Source: Blumeriella jaapii
Taxonomy: Eukaryota > Ascomycota > Leotiomycetes > Helotiales > Drepanopezizaceae
Assembly (NCBI GenBank): GCA_009599575.1
Contig: VWND01000073.1
Location: forward strand, 1,302,001 to 1,366,000
Length of the DNA stretch: 64,000 nt
Direction of reading: 5' to 3'
Made by a program: the position numbers and the translations under genes. This document shows, one piece after another, positions 1 through 9,668 of the stretch (position 1 is its first letter; each line of letters starts with the position of its first letter). The notes beneath the pieces were generated by a model. It was not told the origin of the DNA. It worked only from the letters and a program-made list of their open reading frames with translations, and searched no databases.

Positions 1-938
1 CGGACTCTCACGGAAATGAAGGACGAATTTGAGCATTTCAAGAGATCCTGGGAAGACCGGCCGGCGTGCAATGTGTTGAAAGAGAAAGCGAAAGACATCG
101 AGAGAGCCCGGAAGATTGAGAATGTGGTGGTTCTCGGACTGGGAAGCCTACAGAGTGCGAGAAGGGAAGGCAGAAGAGCAAGCTCGACCCAGCTGGCAGC
201 TTTGCAGACCATTGCGGGCACGATGGAAATGGGATCTGATGTGACTTTCGTCTTCCAGGACCCGCAGTTCACGGAGGTCGACAAGCAATTTTTGGCAAGT
301 CTGGGGTACAAGGTGGCGGATGATCCTCAAGCTTTCAAGGAGATTGGGGAAGGGAGTCTGGTGTATGCTATACATTGCTATGGACCGGTCTATAGATCTG
401 TCAGTGAGAGATCGAGACCCGCTGTTCTGATTGGCACAGATGTCGAGAACTTTCTCAGATTTGACTCGCAAGTGTCTCCTTATTGCCTCCAACATGTCTA
501 ACAGAATATAGGTCTGATGATAGCATCGCGAAGGATCTGGAAGATTTGGTACGAGGATGTGAGAAGATTGATTTTCCACAGCTTCGTCATGATTTCTCAG
601 ATACAAAGATCTATGTGCGGCCTGTCTCTGGAGGATCTAGTGCACAGAGGCAGACCGACACCTGGGCGGCCAGCACCGCGGACAATCCTAAGTCTGTGAC
701 CGGTTCGGAGGAGACGTCTGAAACATTCACCGCAAAGGTTTCAGATGAAGAAACAACGTTTCGGGAAATAGATTCGACGCAAGTCGTCCGGAGTCTAGAT
801 GTGCCGGAACCATCTACCAAAAAAGAAGAGTCGACAGCATTCTTGCCCGCCAACCTTGGGGGTGAACCAGACACCACGGTCAGCGAGCAACCGATAGTCA
901 TGCCCGCCAACGCTTCGGAAGAACCGCCCACCATCTAG
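1..938 (+). CDS. SRR1-like domain protein, 5' end outside window
   Basis: The reading frame is open from base 1, with the first visible ATG at 16, so the true start is probably upstream. The N-terminal part (VVVLGLGSLQ, QLAALQTI, VTFVFQDPQFTEVDKQFL, LVYAIHCYG) fits the SRR1-like domain found in plant circadian regulator SRR1, yeast Ber1 and many fungal proteins. Exon 1 runs to about 473. A very short intron (about 474-511, GT..AG, branch-like ctaac) restores the frame into SDDSIAKDLEDL. The exact donor is uncertain because the intron is only 38-40 nt. The C-terminal 100 residues are Ser/Thr/Glu/Pro-rich and probably disordered. The TAG stop (936-938) overlaps the stop of the convergent gene. 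The family is confident; a molecular role is not known from sequence. Confidence 0.75.
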
Positions 939-1560
939 TTGATACTCGACGCTTGCACAACAGTCCCAAATGCATCCGCCAACTCCGCCAGGGTAATCTT
1001 GACCAACTGATCCGCGTTCACACCAGGAATGTTTCTATCTCCCACGGCGTCCTCTGCAATCAAGACATCATATCCCCTCTCCGCCGCCTGTCTAGCGGTA
1101 GTACTGACACAGACATGTGCCATGTATCCTGTCAAGACAAGCTTGTTCCTGCCGGTGCTCTTGAGGAACTCCTCGAGATCAGTGCCAGTAAAGGAACCGG
1201 GCTGTTGTTTGCCAATAACTTTCTCGCTACTCTTGGGCTCCAGCTCGGCGAATTCCTTGGCGAGATCGGTGTCTGGTGTGAAGACTGGGGCCCCGGCGGG
1301 TGTTTGGTGAACGATGTGAACGAGGGTGCAGACGCAGCACGATATTTCTCAAGGAGGGTGGAGATGGCTTTGCGTGTAGAATCTACATTCTCGGTCCTCA
1401 AATGGCCCGATGCGTATCTTGATCATGTCAGATTGAGTGGTAACAAATTCCGAAGAATGGGTACTTGCTCATTCTGTGCATCGATGATGACCAATACACT
1501 GTCCTTGACTGAGGCAGTGGACGGTCCAACTCCAATCAACTCTCTGAACGCTTTTGCCAT
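935..1560 (-). pseudogene. Isochorismatase-family hydrolase with two frame breaks
   Basis: This is a cysteine hydrolase of the isochorismatase fold. The start at 1560 gives an exon with VLVIIDAQNE (the catalytic Asp motif), then a canonical 47-nt intron (1418-1464, tctgac branch). The next exon carries YASGHLRTENVD and KAISTLLEKYRAA, followed by LVHIVHQTPAGAPVFTP and LTGYMAHVCVSTTARQAAE, with the nucleophile Cys in HVCVS and AEDAVGDR near the end. Two things do not fit. Removing the intron leaves exon 2 one base out of frame. A second +1 slip occurs next to a C run (GGG on the plus strand at 1324-1326), between EKYRAASAP and LVHIVH. Conservation on both sides of each break argues for either very recent decay or consensus errors. 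If intact, the protein would be about 205 aa. Confidence 0.7.
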
Positions 1561-2179
1561 GGTGTTAGTAGAAAATAAGAAGTTGAGGAGGTATTGGAAC
1601 TCGTGACTTTGATAAAGGACAGGAGAGATTCAAGAAGAGATGCGTGTGTTCTCGCGCGGGGTGACGAAGGGGCGACTGATTCCCCGCCATTGGCCTAGTG
1701 CTCGGCTTGACGGCTTCAACACTTCGCTGTATGTACCAGATCTGCGTTGCCTGCCCTGGGTTTGAAAACCAATTGTGATTGGGATTATAAGCAAAGATTT
1801 CATGGAATGGCTGCTCCAACAGAGTAAGAAACAAGACCAAGGCGGCGCTAGCAAGACCACGCTTGGTTTACAGTACATATCGCAACGCGCTCTTGTCCGA
1901 TGTTTATATCTGCTAGGTGATAGAAGCGATCATCTCATCACGAGCTAGAATCGATTGTGACCCAGCTAGGTAGGATTTGCTACGCGCAATACTGTACTGT
2001 ACAGTACCTTTGAGCGTGGAGAGAAGAGAGACTTCTCGCCCAGGTGGACAGATGTTTGTTATCTTATCGCCGAATCAACGAGATCCGCGAGACGCGACGA
2101 TCTCCTGAATCAATAGCCATCTTCCGTTACAGCCCATCCCGAATACTTCCCCGACGTGGGAAGGGGAAGAGACAAATGT
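1561..2179. other. Divergent intergenic region
   Basis: This 620-bp region lies between the isochorismatase-family start and the TPC1 start and should hold both promoters. A TACTGTACTGTACAGTAC-type palindrome lies at 1990-2007. I see no coding signal. Confidence 0.5.
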
Positions 2180-3302
2180 ATGTCTGCAAACGGGGAGCAC
2201 CTGAAGGATGAGGTAACCAATGGCACGCAGGCCAAAGTACAGACGTTGACCAGACCAGGGCTCCAAAACCCAGGTGGTGATAGCAGGAGCAACAGCTGGA
2301 CTGATCGCCAGGTAGGTTCTGATCTACACCCTCTCCCAGCTCCTAATCCACGGCTCACACCCTCAGATTCGTGATCGCGCCCCTCGATGTCGTGAAAATC
2401 CGGCTCCAGCTCCAAACGCACTCCCTCTCCGACCCGCTCTCCCATCGCGACCTGCGCGGCTCCCCAATCTACAAGGGCACGCTGCCCACCCTCCAGCACA
2501 TCCTCAAGCACGAGGGCCTCGCGGCACTCTGGAAAGGCAACATCCCCGCGGAGCTGATGTACGTCTCGTACAGCGCGATTCAGTTTAGCACGTACCGCGC
2601 CGCGTCGGCGGCGCTGCAGGGCGCGTTCGCGGAACACGGGTTGCCCGCGGCGGCGGAGAGCTTCGTCGCGGGGGCGAGCGCGGGCGCCGTGGCGACGACG
2701 GCGACGTACCCGCTGGACCTTCTCCGGACGCGCTTTGCGGCGCAGGGCACGGAGCGGATCTACGCCTCTCTCGCGGCCTCGATACGGGATATTGCTACGC
2801 TCGAGGGGCCGCGGGGCTTCTTCCGGGGCCTCGGGGCCGGCGTGGGACAGATCATCCCGTATATGGGCATCTTCTTCTCGGCGTACGAGACGCTGCGGGC
2901 GCCAGTGGCGGCGCTGCAGTTACCCTATGGCGCTGGGGATGCCACGGCGGGCGTGCTGGCGTCGCTGATGTCCAAGACGGCCGTGTTTCCGCTGGATCTG
3001 ATCCGGAAGCGCTTGCAGGTCCAAGGACCGACGCGATCCAGATATGTGCACAAGAACATCCCGGAGTACAAGGGCGTGTTGCGAACGATGGTGCACATTG
3101 TCGGCACGGAGGGGAGAAGAGGCCTGTATCGTGGGCTGACGGTCAGGTAAGTCGGTCTTCTGCTTGACCTGGGTGGCTGTGGCTCACATCCCACAGTCTC
3201 TTCAAGTCTGCTCCTGCGAGCGCAGTGACGATGTGGACGTATGAGCGGGTGCTTCGCATTCTCATTGGCATGGAAGGAGAGAAGAATGCTCGTCAAGGGT
3301 AG
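2180..3302 (+). CDS. TPC1: Mitochondrial thiamine pyrophosphate carrier
   Basis: This is a SLC25-family inner-membrane carrier importing thiamine pyrophosphate into mitochondria. It has four exons: 2180-2212, 2274-2311, 2367-3146 and 3197-3302. The splice phases agree and give 318 aa. The start is the ATG at 2180 ([11 protein letters not shown]), not the out-of-frame ATG four bases upstream. The three carrier signatures are present: [16 protein letters not shown] and PLDLIRKR, each at the start of one of three repeats of about 100 residues with two membrane helices each. The stretches [16 protein letters not shown] and [16 protein letters not shown] are characteristic of fungal TPC1 rather than of other carriers. 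The gene body is very GC-rich. Specific transport of TPP is inferred from the family match. Confidence 0.93.
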
Positions 3303-3654
3303 CGGAGGGACTTGGGGTTTGGGAGGGGGTGTACAGTGTAGATAGTATATACGGTGTATCCATTGTCTGGTCTAATACACGTGTTTTCCACTGCTATGCC
3401 TACTACAGCACTGTATGGAGTAGGTGCTGTACTCTGGCTGTAGTGTAAGGCTTTTATTATTGACCCACCTCGCTAAAAAAAAACCCGCAAGGAAACCCCT
3501 AAAAAAGAGCACAGAAAACTTCCAACCATCATGTGCCCACAAGTTTTCTTTCATCTTGAACTCGTTTTCAATAGAAATCACAAAAAAAAACTGCCACGCT
3601 CCATCATCTACTCTACGTAGGCTCATGCGAAGAGCAAAAGATCACACTCGAATA
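3303..3654. other. Short intergenic region
   Basis: This is the TPC1 3' region followed by A-rich sequence (A runs at 3474-3482 and 3582-3590). The minus-strand T run at 3636-3639 is noted separately. No gene is seen. Confidence 0.5.
3636..3639 (-). terminator. Pol III T-run downstream of tRNA-Gln
   Basis: Four T residues on the minus strand lie 16 nt past the tRNA 3' end. This fits a minimal RNA polymerase III terminator. A longer T run follows at 3582-3590. Confidence 0.5.
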
Positions 3655-3758
3655 AGGTCGTACCCGGGCTCGAACCGGGGATTCGGGAAAGTTCTTTGCA
3701 GAACATGATTCTGATATGTAGTCAAAATCCCACGTGCTAACCGCTACACTATACAACC
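3655..3758 (-). tRNA. tRNA-Gln (anticodon TTG) with 32-nt intron
   Basis: On the minus strand the 5' acceptor GGTTGTA (3752-3758) pairs with TACGACC (3656-3662), with one G-U. The D arm is TAGTGTAGCGGTTAGCAC. The anticodon stem is TGGGA with TCCCG, and the loop is TT-TTG-A. The T arm is CCCGG-TTCGAGC-CCGGG. The anticodon TTG lies at 3723-3725. A 32-nt intron (3690-3721) interrupts the anticodon loop directly after position 37, the standard eukaryotic position. The sequence matches the fungal tRNA-Gln pattern (ATTTTGA loop). Confidence 0.88.
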
Positions 3759-4540
3759 ATGATAATCGGTAGTGTGGTGTCGCATCGCGTGGGTGGCAAT
3801 ATATACTAGACAATGCTTGAGAGAAAAGGTTTGTGGTGGCGGTCAAAGGCCGAGCATCCTTCTGCTATGTGTACCGGGTGCGGGGCTCAGGGCAGCAGAC
3901 TGGGAGCTGTTGACATTCCATTTGGTAATGACCTCTTGGCGCACAACTTCGACTGGCCGGTGATGCTGTCGCTGTTGTTGCTGTCGCTGTCGCTGTCCTT
4001 TACTGCCGCTTGCTTGACTGTCGTCTGTCGTCTGTCGTCTGTCTTTCTTAGACGTGTTGTCCACCATCGACGTCTATTCATGGCCCCGAGCATTTCTCTG
4101 CCCTCGCTCACTCTAGACAGGAAAGCCACCATGCCGAAAGGAGCACAAGAAAGAGATCCTACACGATCAGATCTCTGTAGCGACAGTACGCATGTACCTA
4201 CCGTACAGCAGTCTTGTACATAAGGTACACATATTTCCCGTCCCGTCTCCAAGTCACGGCGGCTTCAAGATCCAATGTCGAAGCTGGCAATAGCCTCTTG
4301 ATTGGCTTCCTTGCCGCCGGGCATCTGCAGCTGCATCTCATCCAGGTGCACGTCGACCCAACCCCGGCAGCTGAGTAGCTACACTTGTACAGTAGCAGCC
4401 CGCGCAAGTCGCGTCTCCTTGCTCATTGCTCCTGTCCTTCTTTCTCTTCAAGTTCGGCTCGTTGCGCTTCAGGAAATTCCCCTTTCTCAGGCACATCTGT
4501 CTCTATACGTTTGGATGCGCAAGGCGCATCACGCCCCAGC
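3759..4540. other. Intergenic region with CTG/TCGTCTG microsatellites
   Basis: No conserved coding signal is visible. There is a CTGTCGCTGTTGTTG-type trinucleotide tract at 3964-4000 and a TCGTCTG heptamer repeat at 4019-4042. Reading frames through this stretch are low-complexity. Confidence 0.5.
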
Positions 4541-5544
4541 ATGGCGGCCAGAGCAGGAGAGGAGCTGGTAGCGACTCTGTAGGCTTGCGCCCCGAATTCC
4601 TAGCTTTGCGAATGCGGTGCTTATGCGAAGCAGATTTGCAGATGTTCATTACTACTACAGCCCTCCGGCTACGGCTGCGAAGGAACCGCCGCATCATCGC
4701 TTCGACAAAGGGTCGTATGTGTACCTCTTCGAGAACGCTTCGCAAAGGCGAGCGCGCATAGAGATCGCGAATCATGCTGGCACGGCGGAGCAAGATGCCT
4801 TCACCGGACGTGAGGAGACTCGCCCACCGGCGTGCGATAGAGGCTGATTGCGAGAGCAGATCTTGACGCTGCACATGTCCAGTACTCTTACAAGCATCCG
4901 ACTTTGGTCACCTTGACGGTGCAGGGAGCGAATGCGCCGCAGACCTCGCCTGTCGATGGCCAGGAGTGGCATCTCCCGACCTTCGACCCGAAGAACGAGC
5001 ACAAATACATGTACAAGCTTCACACGCTGGATGTATACTTCTGGACGAAGGAAGACGCCGGCACGTTTGTGAATGGTGTTCGGAGGGTGTTACCCCAACA
5101 TCAACTTACCATCCTGGATGAACCTCTCGCGCCCCCGTCGCATGCAGACGAGATGAGCCTGGTGGTGCAGCAATTGGAAAGCATCGCCATTACGGATCCC
5201 TCGTACCAGCAGGGACGCACGCGCGACTCGAGAACGACGACAGCGCCCTCGCTTCCCGGACCACCGGTTGCATCGCCTCCACCCAGTCAAGAACCTACCA
5301 ACTTCGCGCCCATGGCCTATAACCCTGCGGCGCCGGCGGCGCCCGAAGTCATCCGACACAGGGAGAAGACGCCTCCGCCAGAAGACGGAGCCGCGAATCC
5401 CCTCATGGCAGCTGCAGCGTCGGACGAAGGGCAGAGCTTTGGCGCACCTCCCTTTGGACAGCAGGGCTTCTCTGGACCTCCCCAGCAGCAGCATCCTCCG
5501 CAACACCCAGCGAGCTTTCCAGGACCACCGCAACAACCTCTGCC

Positions 5545-5581
<37 letters not shown>

Positions 5582-6185
5582 CAAAGCTATTTCACAAGCG
5601 TGCCTCCACCAGCCAGCGCTCCCCCATTGCAACTCAATCAAGCGCCCCAACAAGCAACGCCGGTGTCCCCATTCGCCCAGCACGTCCAGAACGCCTTCGC
5701 TCCTCCGCCCACCGCCCCCACGGCATCAGGTCCATACGCTCCGCCGCCACCGGCAAGTGCTCCACCAGCAGCTAGCACCTCTCCGCCAGCCTACCAGCAG
5801 CAGCCGCAACAACAATCACCCGGCAATGGCCCCGTCCCACAATTCGCGAGCTACGCCGGGTCTTCAGCCATGCCGCCCGGCGTAGGCTCTCCCGGAATCT
5901 ACGCGCCAGGTGCAGGAACCCATGACCGGCCCGCCTGCGCCAGCGCCGCACGTGGCTCCGCCGGGAGGATTCTCGCAGCACCAGTATTCTAGTGGCGCTA
6001 GTAACACCAAGCCGTTGATGACGGACTACGCGATCCATCAGCAGGTGTACAGACCCACGGAGAGCGAGGCGTACAAGCCGGCGAAGGAGCCCAAAGCTCC
6101 GGAGGGGAATCTGGAGAAGAGGGCCGGACAGCTGGAGAAGGGCATAGGGAGTTTGTTTAGGAGACTGGAGAAGAAGATCGGATAG
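4541..6185 (+). CDS. Conserved fungal polyQ/proline-rich protein
   Basis: I do not recognise a named function. Three splice-consistent exons start at ATG 4541 (MAARAGEEL): 4541-4578, 4634-4809, and from 4860. They join into a globular N-terminal domain of about 170 residues (FADVHYYYSPPAT, RFDKGSYVYLFENASQ, YKHPTLVTLTVQGAN, YKLHTLDVYFWTKEDAG, FVNGVRRVLPQHQL). A long Pro/Gln/Ala-rich linker with a CAG-encoded polyQ tract follows. A conserved basic helix (LEKRAGQLEKGIGSLFRRL) ends the protein. The C-terminal part lies one base out of frame with the linker. The switch happens around 5882-5921: either a one-base insertion by the G or C runs there, or an unusually short 34-nt intron (5882-5915) that is phase-compatible. 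Confidence 0.7.
5545..5584 (+). repeat. CAG microsatellite coding polyglutamine
   Basis: About 12 CAG/CAA codons run in frame inside the proline/glutamine-rich linker of the surrounding gene. Length variation between strains is likely. Confidence 0.9.
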
Positions 6186-6715
6186 GCAGGGTCGTGGTTT
6201 GGACGATGGGTGCGATAGCGTTGGTGACATGTTGGTGATATGCGTGCCATGTGAGCGGTTTCTGCCAGCGGATGTCTAGCTCTCCCAAGCACATGAAGCT
6301 CTGGCATCTTTGCATCTCTAATGGAAATGCCCTGCCTAGCTTGGCACTTTCTCGAATCACGTAGGCGTGTCTTCCACCCTGTGGGATGGCCACAGAACCG
6401 AAGAGAAAACCTTGCTTGAATGACATTGAGGCCTCACTTCGCAACTTTCCCAATTACTCTGCTTTGAAAGTTCTCGCCTATCTCCAGATGGCGAGACCCC
6501 ACTGACCTTCGTTCATACGCCCAACGCCAATCCGCCATGATGCGAGGTGGGACATGTCAATCGCGAGGCGATGCGCGTTGCGCCTGAAGCACCTTTCGTC
6601 CGCACCCAGCCGCGGCCAGTTTCGTAGACAACAGCCTGGTGCCGCTCGTCGGCAATCTTGCCCTTGCCCTTGCAAACCTCTGCTCTCCGCGCGCGCACAT
6701 CTTCCAAACATCCTC
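6186..6715. other. Convergent 3' intergenic region
   Basis: This is the 530 bp between the stop of the polyQ protein gene and the stop of FMC1 on the other strand. No gene-like signal is seen. Confidence 0.5.
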
Positions 6716-7051
6716 TCATTGGCCCTGTCCTCCGCTCCCATCCGCCCCGTCCCCTCCGTACGAAAACTCCTCCGGCAGCTCCAACCCCACGCGCCGGGCC
6801 GTCGCCCTGATCTTCGTCTCGTCGTCGCTGGTCATGCCCGGGTTGTATCGCTCTAGCAGCGTCGCGTACATGCGCTGCGCCTTGACGTACTGCAGGTACT
6901 GCTCTGCCTGCACCAGCGGTATTCGGGACTCGGAGGCGATGGTGCTGCGGATGCGGGTCTGGAGCGGCGACGCCTTCTCGGCCAACGGCCGGGCTGGTAG
7001 CTCGCGAAGAAAGGAGCGGTAGAGGGAGCGTAGCTTGACGGGAGTGGACAT
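6716..7051 (-). CDS. FMC1: LYR-motif ATP synthase assembly factor
   Basis: This is a single-exon gene of 111 aa starting at 7051. The N-terminus LRSLYRSFLREL contains the LYR tripeptide of the LYRM superfamily. The order RSTIASESRIP, QAEQYLQYVKAQRMYATLLERYNPG and KIRATARRVGLELP matches fungal FMC1, a small matrix protein that helps assemble F1-ATPase at elevated temperature. The glycine-rich C-terminus (GGDGADGSGG) is not conserved in the family. The gene is transcribed divergently from the EngB-type GTPase with only 209 bp between the start codons, so two organelle-linked genes share one promoter region. Confidence 0.88.
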   Translation of the reverse strand: MSTPVKLRSLYRSFLRELPARPLAEKASPLQTRIRSTIASESRIPLVQAEQYLQYVKAQRMYATLLERYNPGMTSDDETKIRATARRVGLELPEEFSYGGDGADGSGGQGQ

Positions 7052-7260
7052 GGTCAAGCTGGTGGTGTTGTTGGTTTGGGTGGTGGGTGAATGCTGAGCT
7101 GGGGAAAGCAAACAAACCAACAGACTTGGTGGAAGCTCGGAGTTTCCTCGGCTGAGCCCTAGGCTGAGCTGAGCGAGCCGGCGCGTCCAAGGTCCGGCCG
7201 GCCTCCAGACGAAACCAAGGTCAAGCTTCTGACACTGCAAACCACAGGCAAAAGACGAGA

Positions 7261-8178
7261 ATGCCACGAACACCCAAGGCCGTACGGGCCCTGGCGCAGC
7301 CCAACGGATCGCAGCGTCTCGTCGAAGCGCCCAACGTGCCCCCGAAACCCTTGACATTTCCCGCCCTGCGAGCCCGGCTCTCGTACCACTGGGACACGCT
7401 CCCTCCCACCGAGGAGCAGCTCAAGCACGCCAAAGTCTTCTTCGACCGCCGGCCGCCGAAGTTTCTCTGGTCGGCCGAGAATTTCAAGACGATGCCATTC
7501 GGCAGCAGCCCCGAGGTTTGCTTCCTGGGGCGGTCGAACGTCGGGAAGTCGTCGCTGCTGAACGCCGTCCTGAACAAGAGGATCGCGTTCGCGAGCGCCA
7601 AACCCGGCCGCACGAAGCTGATGAACGCCTTTGCCGTGGGCGGGGAGGACCGGGGCTGGCCGCTCGTCGTGCTCGACATGCCTGGCTACGGGCACGGCGG
7701 GCGGGCGGCGTGGGGGACCCAGATCATGAAGTACCTGGAGACGCGGACGGAACTCAAGCGGGCCTTCTTGCTGGTGGATTCCGAGCACGGCATCAAGCAG
7801 ACCGACGCCGAGATCCTGGCCATGTTCCGGCGTCGCGGCATCCCGTACCAGGTCATCCTGTCCAAGGTGGACCGGCTCATGCAGTTGAGCAGCAAGAACC
7901 CCGGGCCGCAGGCCATGGAGCAGAAGCTGGACACGCTGGAGGCGCGGATGCGGAGGACGAAGGAGATGATCCAACCGGACCCCGAGGAGGACGAGGGACT
8001 GGCGGTGGGGGAGATCGTGTCTTGCAGCACCTTGCGACGGATTGCCGGGAAGGAAGTCCTGGGCATCAACGCCGTGAGGTTTGCCATCCTGCGCGCCGCC
8101 GGCCTGGAGATGAAGCCGCGGGTCACGCTGTCTCAGCCGGACGAGATCATCCCCTTCGAGGCGTTGGGGATGCGATGA
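7261..8178 (+). CDS. EngB/YihA-family ribosome-associated GTPase
   Basis: This is a single exon of 305 aa. All GTPase motifs are visible: G1 GRSNVGKSS (residues 90-98), G2-like Thr in KPGRTK, G3 DMPGYG (139-144), G4 SKVD (201-204), and a G5-like SCST. The order and the PGxTK/PGYG forms identify the EngB (TrmE-Era-EngA-EngB-Septin) family, whose bacterial members act in large-subunit ribosome assembly. An N-terminal extension of about 80 residues, rich in Arg/Pro and poor in acidic residues, could be a mitochondrial presequence. Action on the mitochondrial ribosome is an inference from that extension and from the neighbour FMC1. Very high GC throughout. Confidence 0.9.
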   Translation: MPRTPKAVRALAQPNGSQRLVEAPNVPPKPLTFPALRARLSYHWDTLPPTEEQLKHAKVFFDRRPPKFLWSAENFKTMPFGSSPEVCFLGRSNVGKSSLLNAVLNKRIAFASAKPGRTKLMNAFAVGGEDRGWPLVVLDMPGYGHGGRAAWGTQIMKYLETRTELKRAFLLVDSEHGIKQTDAEILAMFRRRGIPYQVILSKVDRLMQLSSKNPGPQAMEQKLDTLEARMRRTKEMIQPDPEEDEGLAVGEIVSCSTLRRIAGKEVLGINAVRFAILRAAGLEMKPRVTLSQPDEIIPFEALGMR

Positions 8179-8525
8179 GAGGCCCGCGGGCATCCGCGAG
8201 GGCGCACGGCTTGCACCGCGGCCGACGGCGGGAGTGGTCCCGACCTCGAGTCTGCCCGTTTGGACCCGTTTGGATGTGGGCTTCCCTCACTGCGCAGCGA
8301 CGCCAGTATGCCCGGTCGACGAGGAGCCGCGAGGACGGGGCCCCAGACCGCAGGCCGGACGCCCGACCCTTTCGGAGCACCAGGATCCGTGACGTGCCGC
8401 TGTGGTGGCCCCGATGGACCCGGGCCCCGTCTCTCTCTCTCGACCGGCTGCCGGTCGTCGGCTCAGGACTACGAGATTCCGGACTCCGGGATGGAAGATG
8501 AACTCCCCTCAGAACATGCTTGATG

Positions 8526-9020
8526 TTACTGTACTGTACATAGACGATCTACGGCTACCCATCGACGGGAGACCCTCGCACGCGAGCGACGTGGGGTCGG
8601 CAGGCGTGGAATGAATGGCATGCGATGTACAGTACTGTACACGTTCCACGGTGTCCCTCCAGTACTACAGTACATACAGTTCAGTACGAGTGCCTCTCGC
8701 GAAAGTGATGAACAGGTTCCTTCGGAAGAGGGAAGGGAGCGGACGCCGCGGCACAGGAAGACGGACAGGCGCCCGCTTACGGATCGGGCGCGCGGCTCCT
8801 CTTACAGTACTGTACTGTACACATGCATACAGTACTGCACAGTGCAATACGGTACATCCCGTCCGGGTTTTTTTTTTGGTTTTTGGTTTTTTTTGTTGCA
8901 CGTCGCAATGTGAGGAGTCGTTTTCTGGTCGAGGGAGGGGGCGTGGCGAGCAGGCGACGCCCAAAATAGAACAGCGTGTACAGTGCAGTACCGTGCCGTA
9001 TAGGATGTGCAGTCCTGTAC
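8526..9020. repeat. Cluster of TACTGTACAGTA-type palindromes
   Basis: Self-complementary blocks built from GTAC/TACAGTAC occur at 8526-8541, 8626-8643, 8664-8690, 8803-8860 and 8975-9020. The same motif recurs in many other intergenic regions of the window, for example at 1990, 14377, 15090, 19860, 22931, 34872, 53955, 55838, 56440, 57958, 60385 and 61085-61175. Confidence 0.85.
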
Positions 9021-9205
9021 TGCACTGTCGATGGCCATCCACATTATTGTCTGGGGGTGTTCCCCCTGCCCTTCCAAATACGACATGCATGCATGGCTCG
9101 CGGTGGAGTGGAGGGGAGGGGGGTGGTGTGGAGTGGCCGTGAGAGGACGCGGTCCTGGGTGGCACTCAAGCCCGTTTACGGTGCTGTGGGTACGGTATAC
9201 AGTAC

Positions 9206-9237
<32 letters not shown>

Positions 9238-9325
9238 CGGTATGTGTGTACTGTATGTGTGTACATACTGTATGTGCTGTATCTGCTGTATCTGCTGTTT
9301 CTGCTGTATCTGCTGTATCTGCTGT
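9206..9325 (+). repeat. TG-rich microsatellites and 9-bp tandem repeat
   Basis: GTGTAT hexamers (9206-9236) are followed by a TGTATCTGC 9-bp array (about 9278-9325, five to six copies with one variant). Confidence 0.85.
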
Positions 9326-9593
9326 AAGTGCCATGTCTCCCACATCGACAGTGCACATCTACCCCCATCTACCCCCATCCCCCATCCCCAAGACCCCCAA
9401 GAGCCCCAAGAGCTCTTGAGCAGCACAAGCCATCGCCATCCATGGCACCGAAGCCTTTGCCATGGGCCTGGCAGAAACGGCCGACGTGGCCGAGCGGACC
9501 CGTGCGAGCTGCTGGGAAGGACCGCAGCCAATGAGCGGCATCGACCCCTGAGCTTCTTCCTCCTGGATCCCGATGCCCATCCATTCCTGGTGG

Positions 9594-9668
9594 ATGCTCG
9601 CACTCCTTTTTGATGCTCCCACTCCTTTTTGATGCTCGCACTTCCCTTTTGATGCTCCCACTCCTGGT
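9594..9668 (+). repeat. Imperfect tandem repeat of about 19-20 bp
   Basis: Four copies of TGATGCTC-(G/C)CAC-T(T)CC-TTTT occur in a row. The second and fourth copies carry CCCAC in place of CGCAC, so the array alternates. Confidence 0.8.

Noticed and set aside
7159..8193. 344-codon frame antisense to the EngB-type GTPase
   Set aside because: A mirror of a GC-rich gene on the other strand; Arg/Leu/Pro-rich with no motif.
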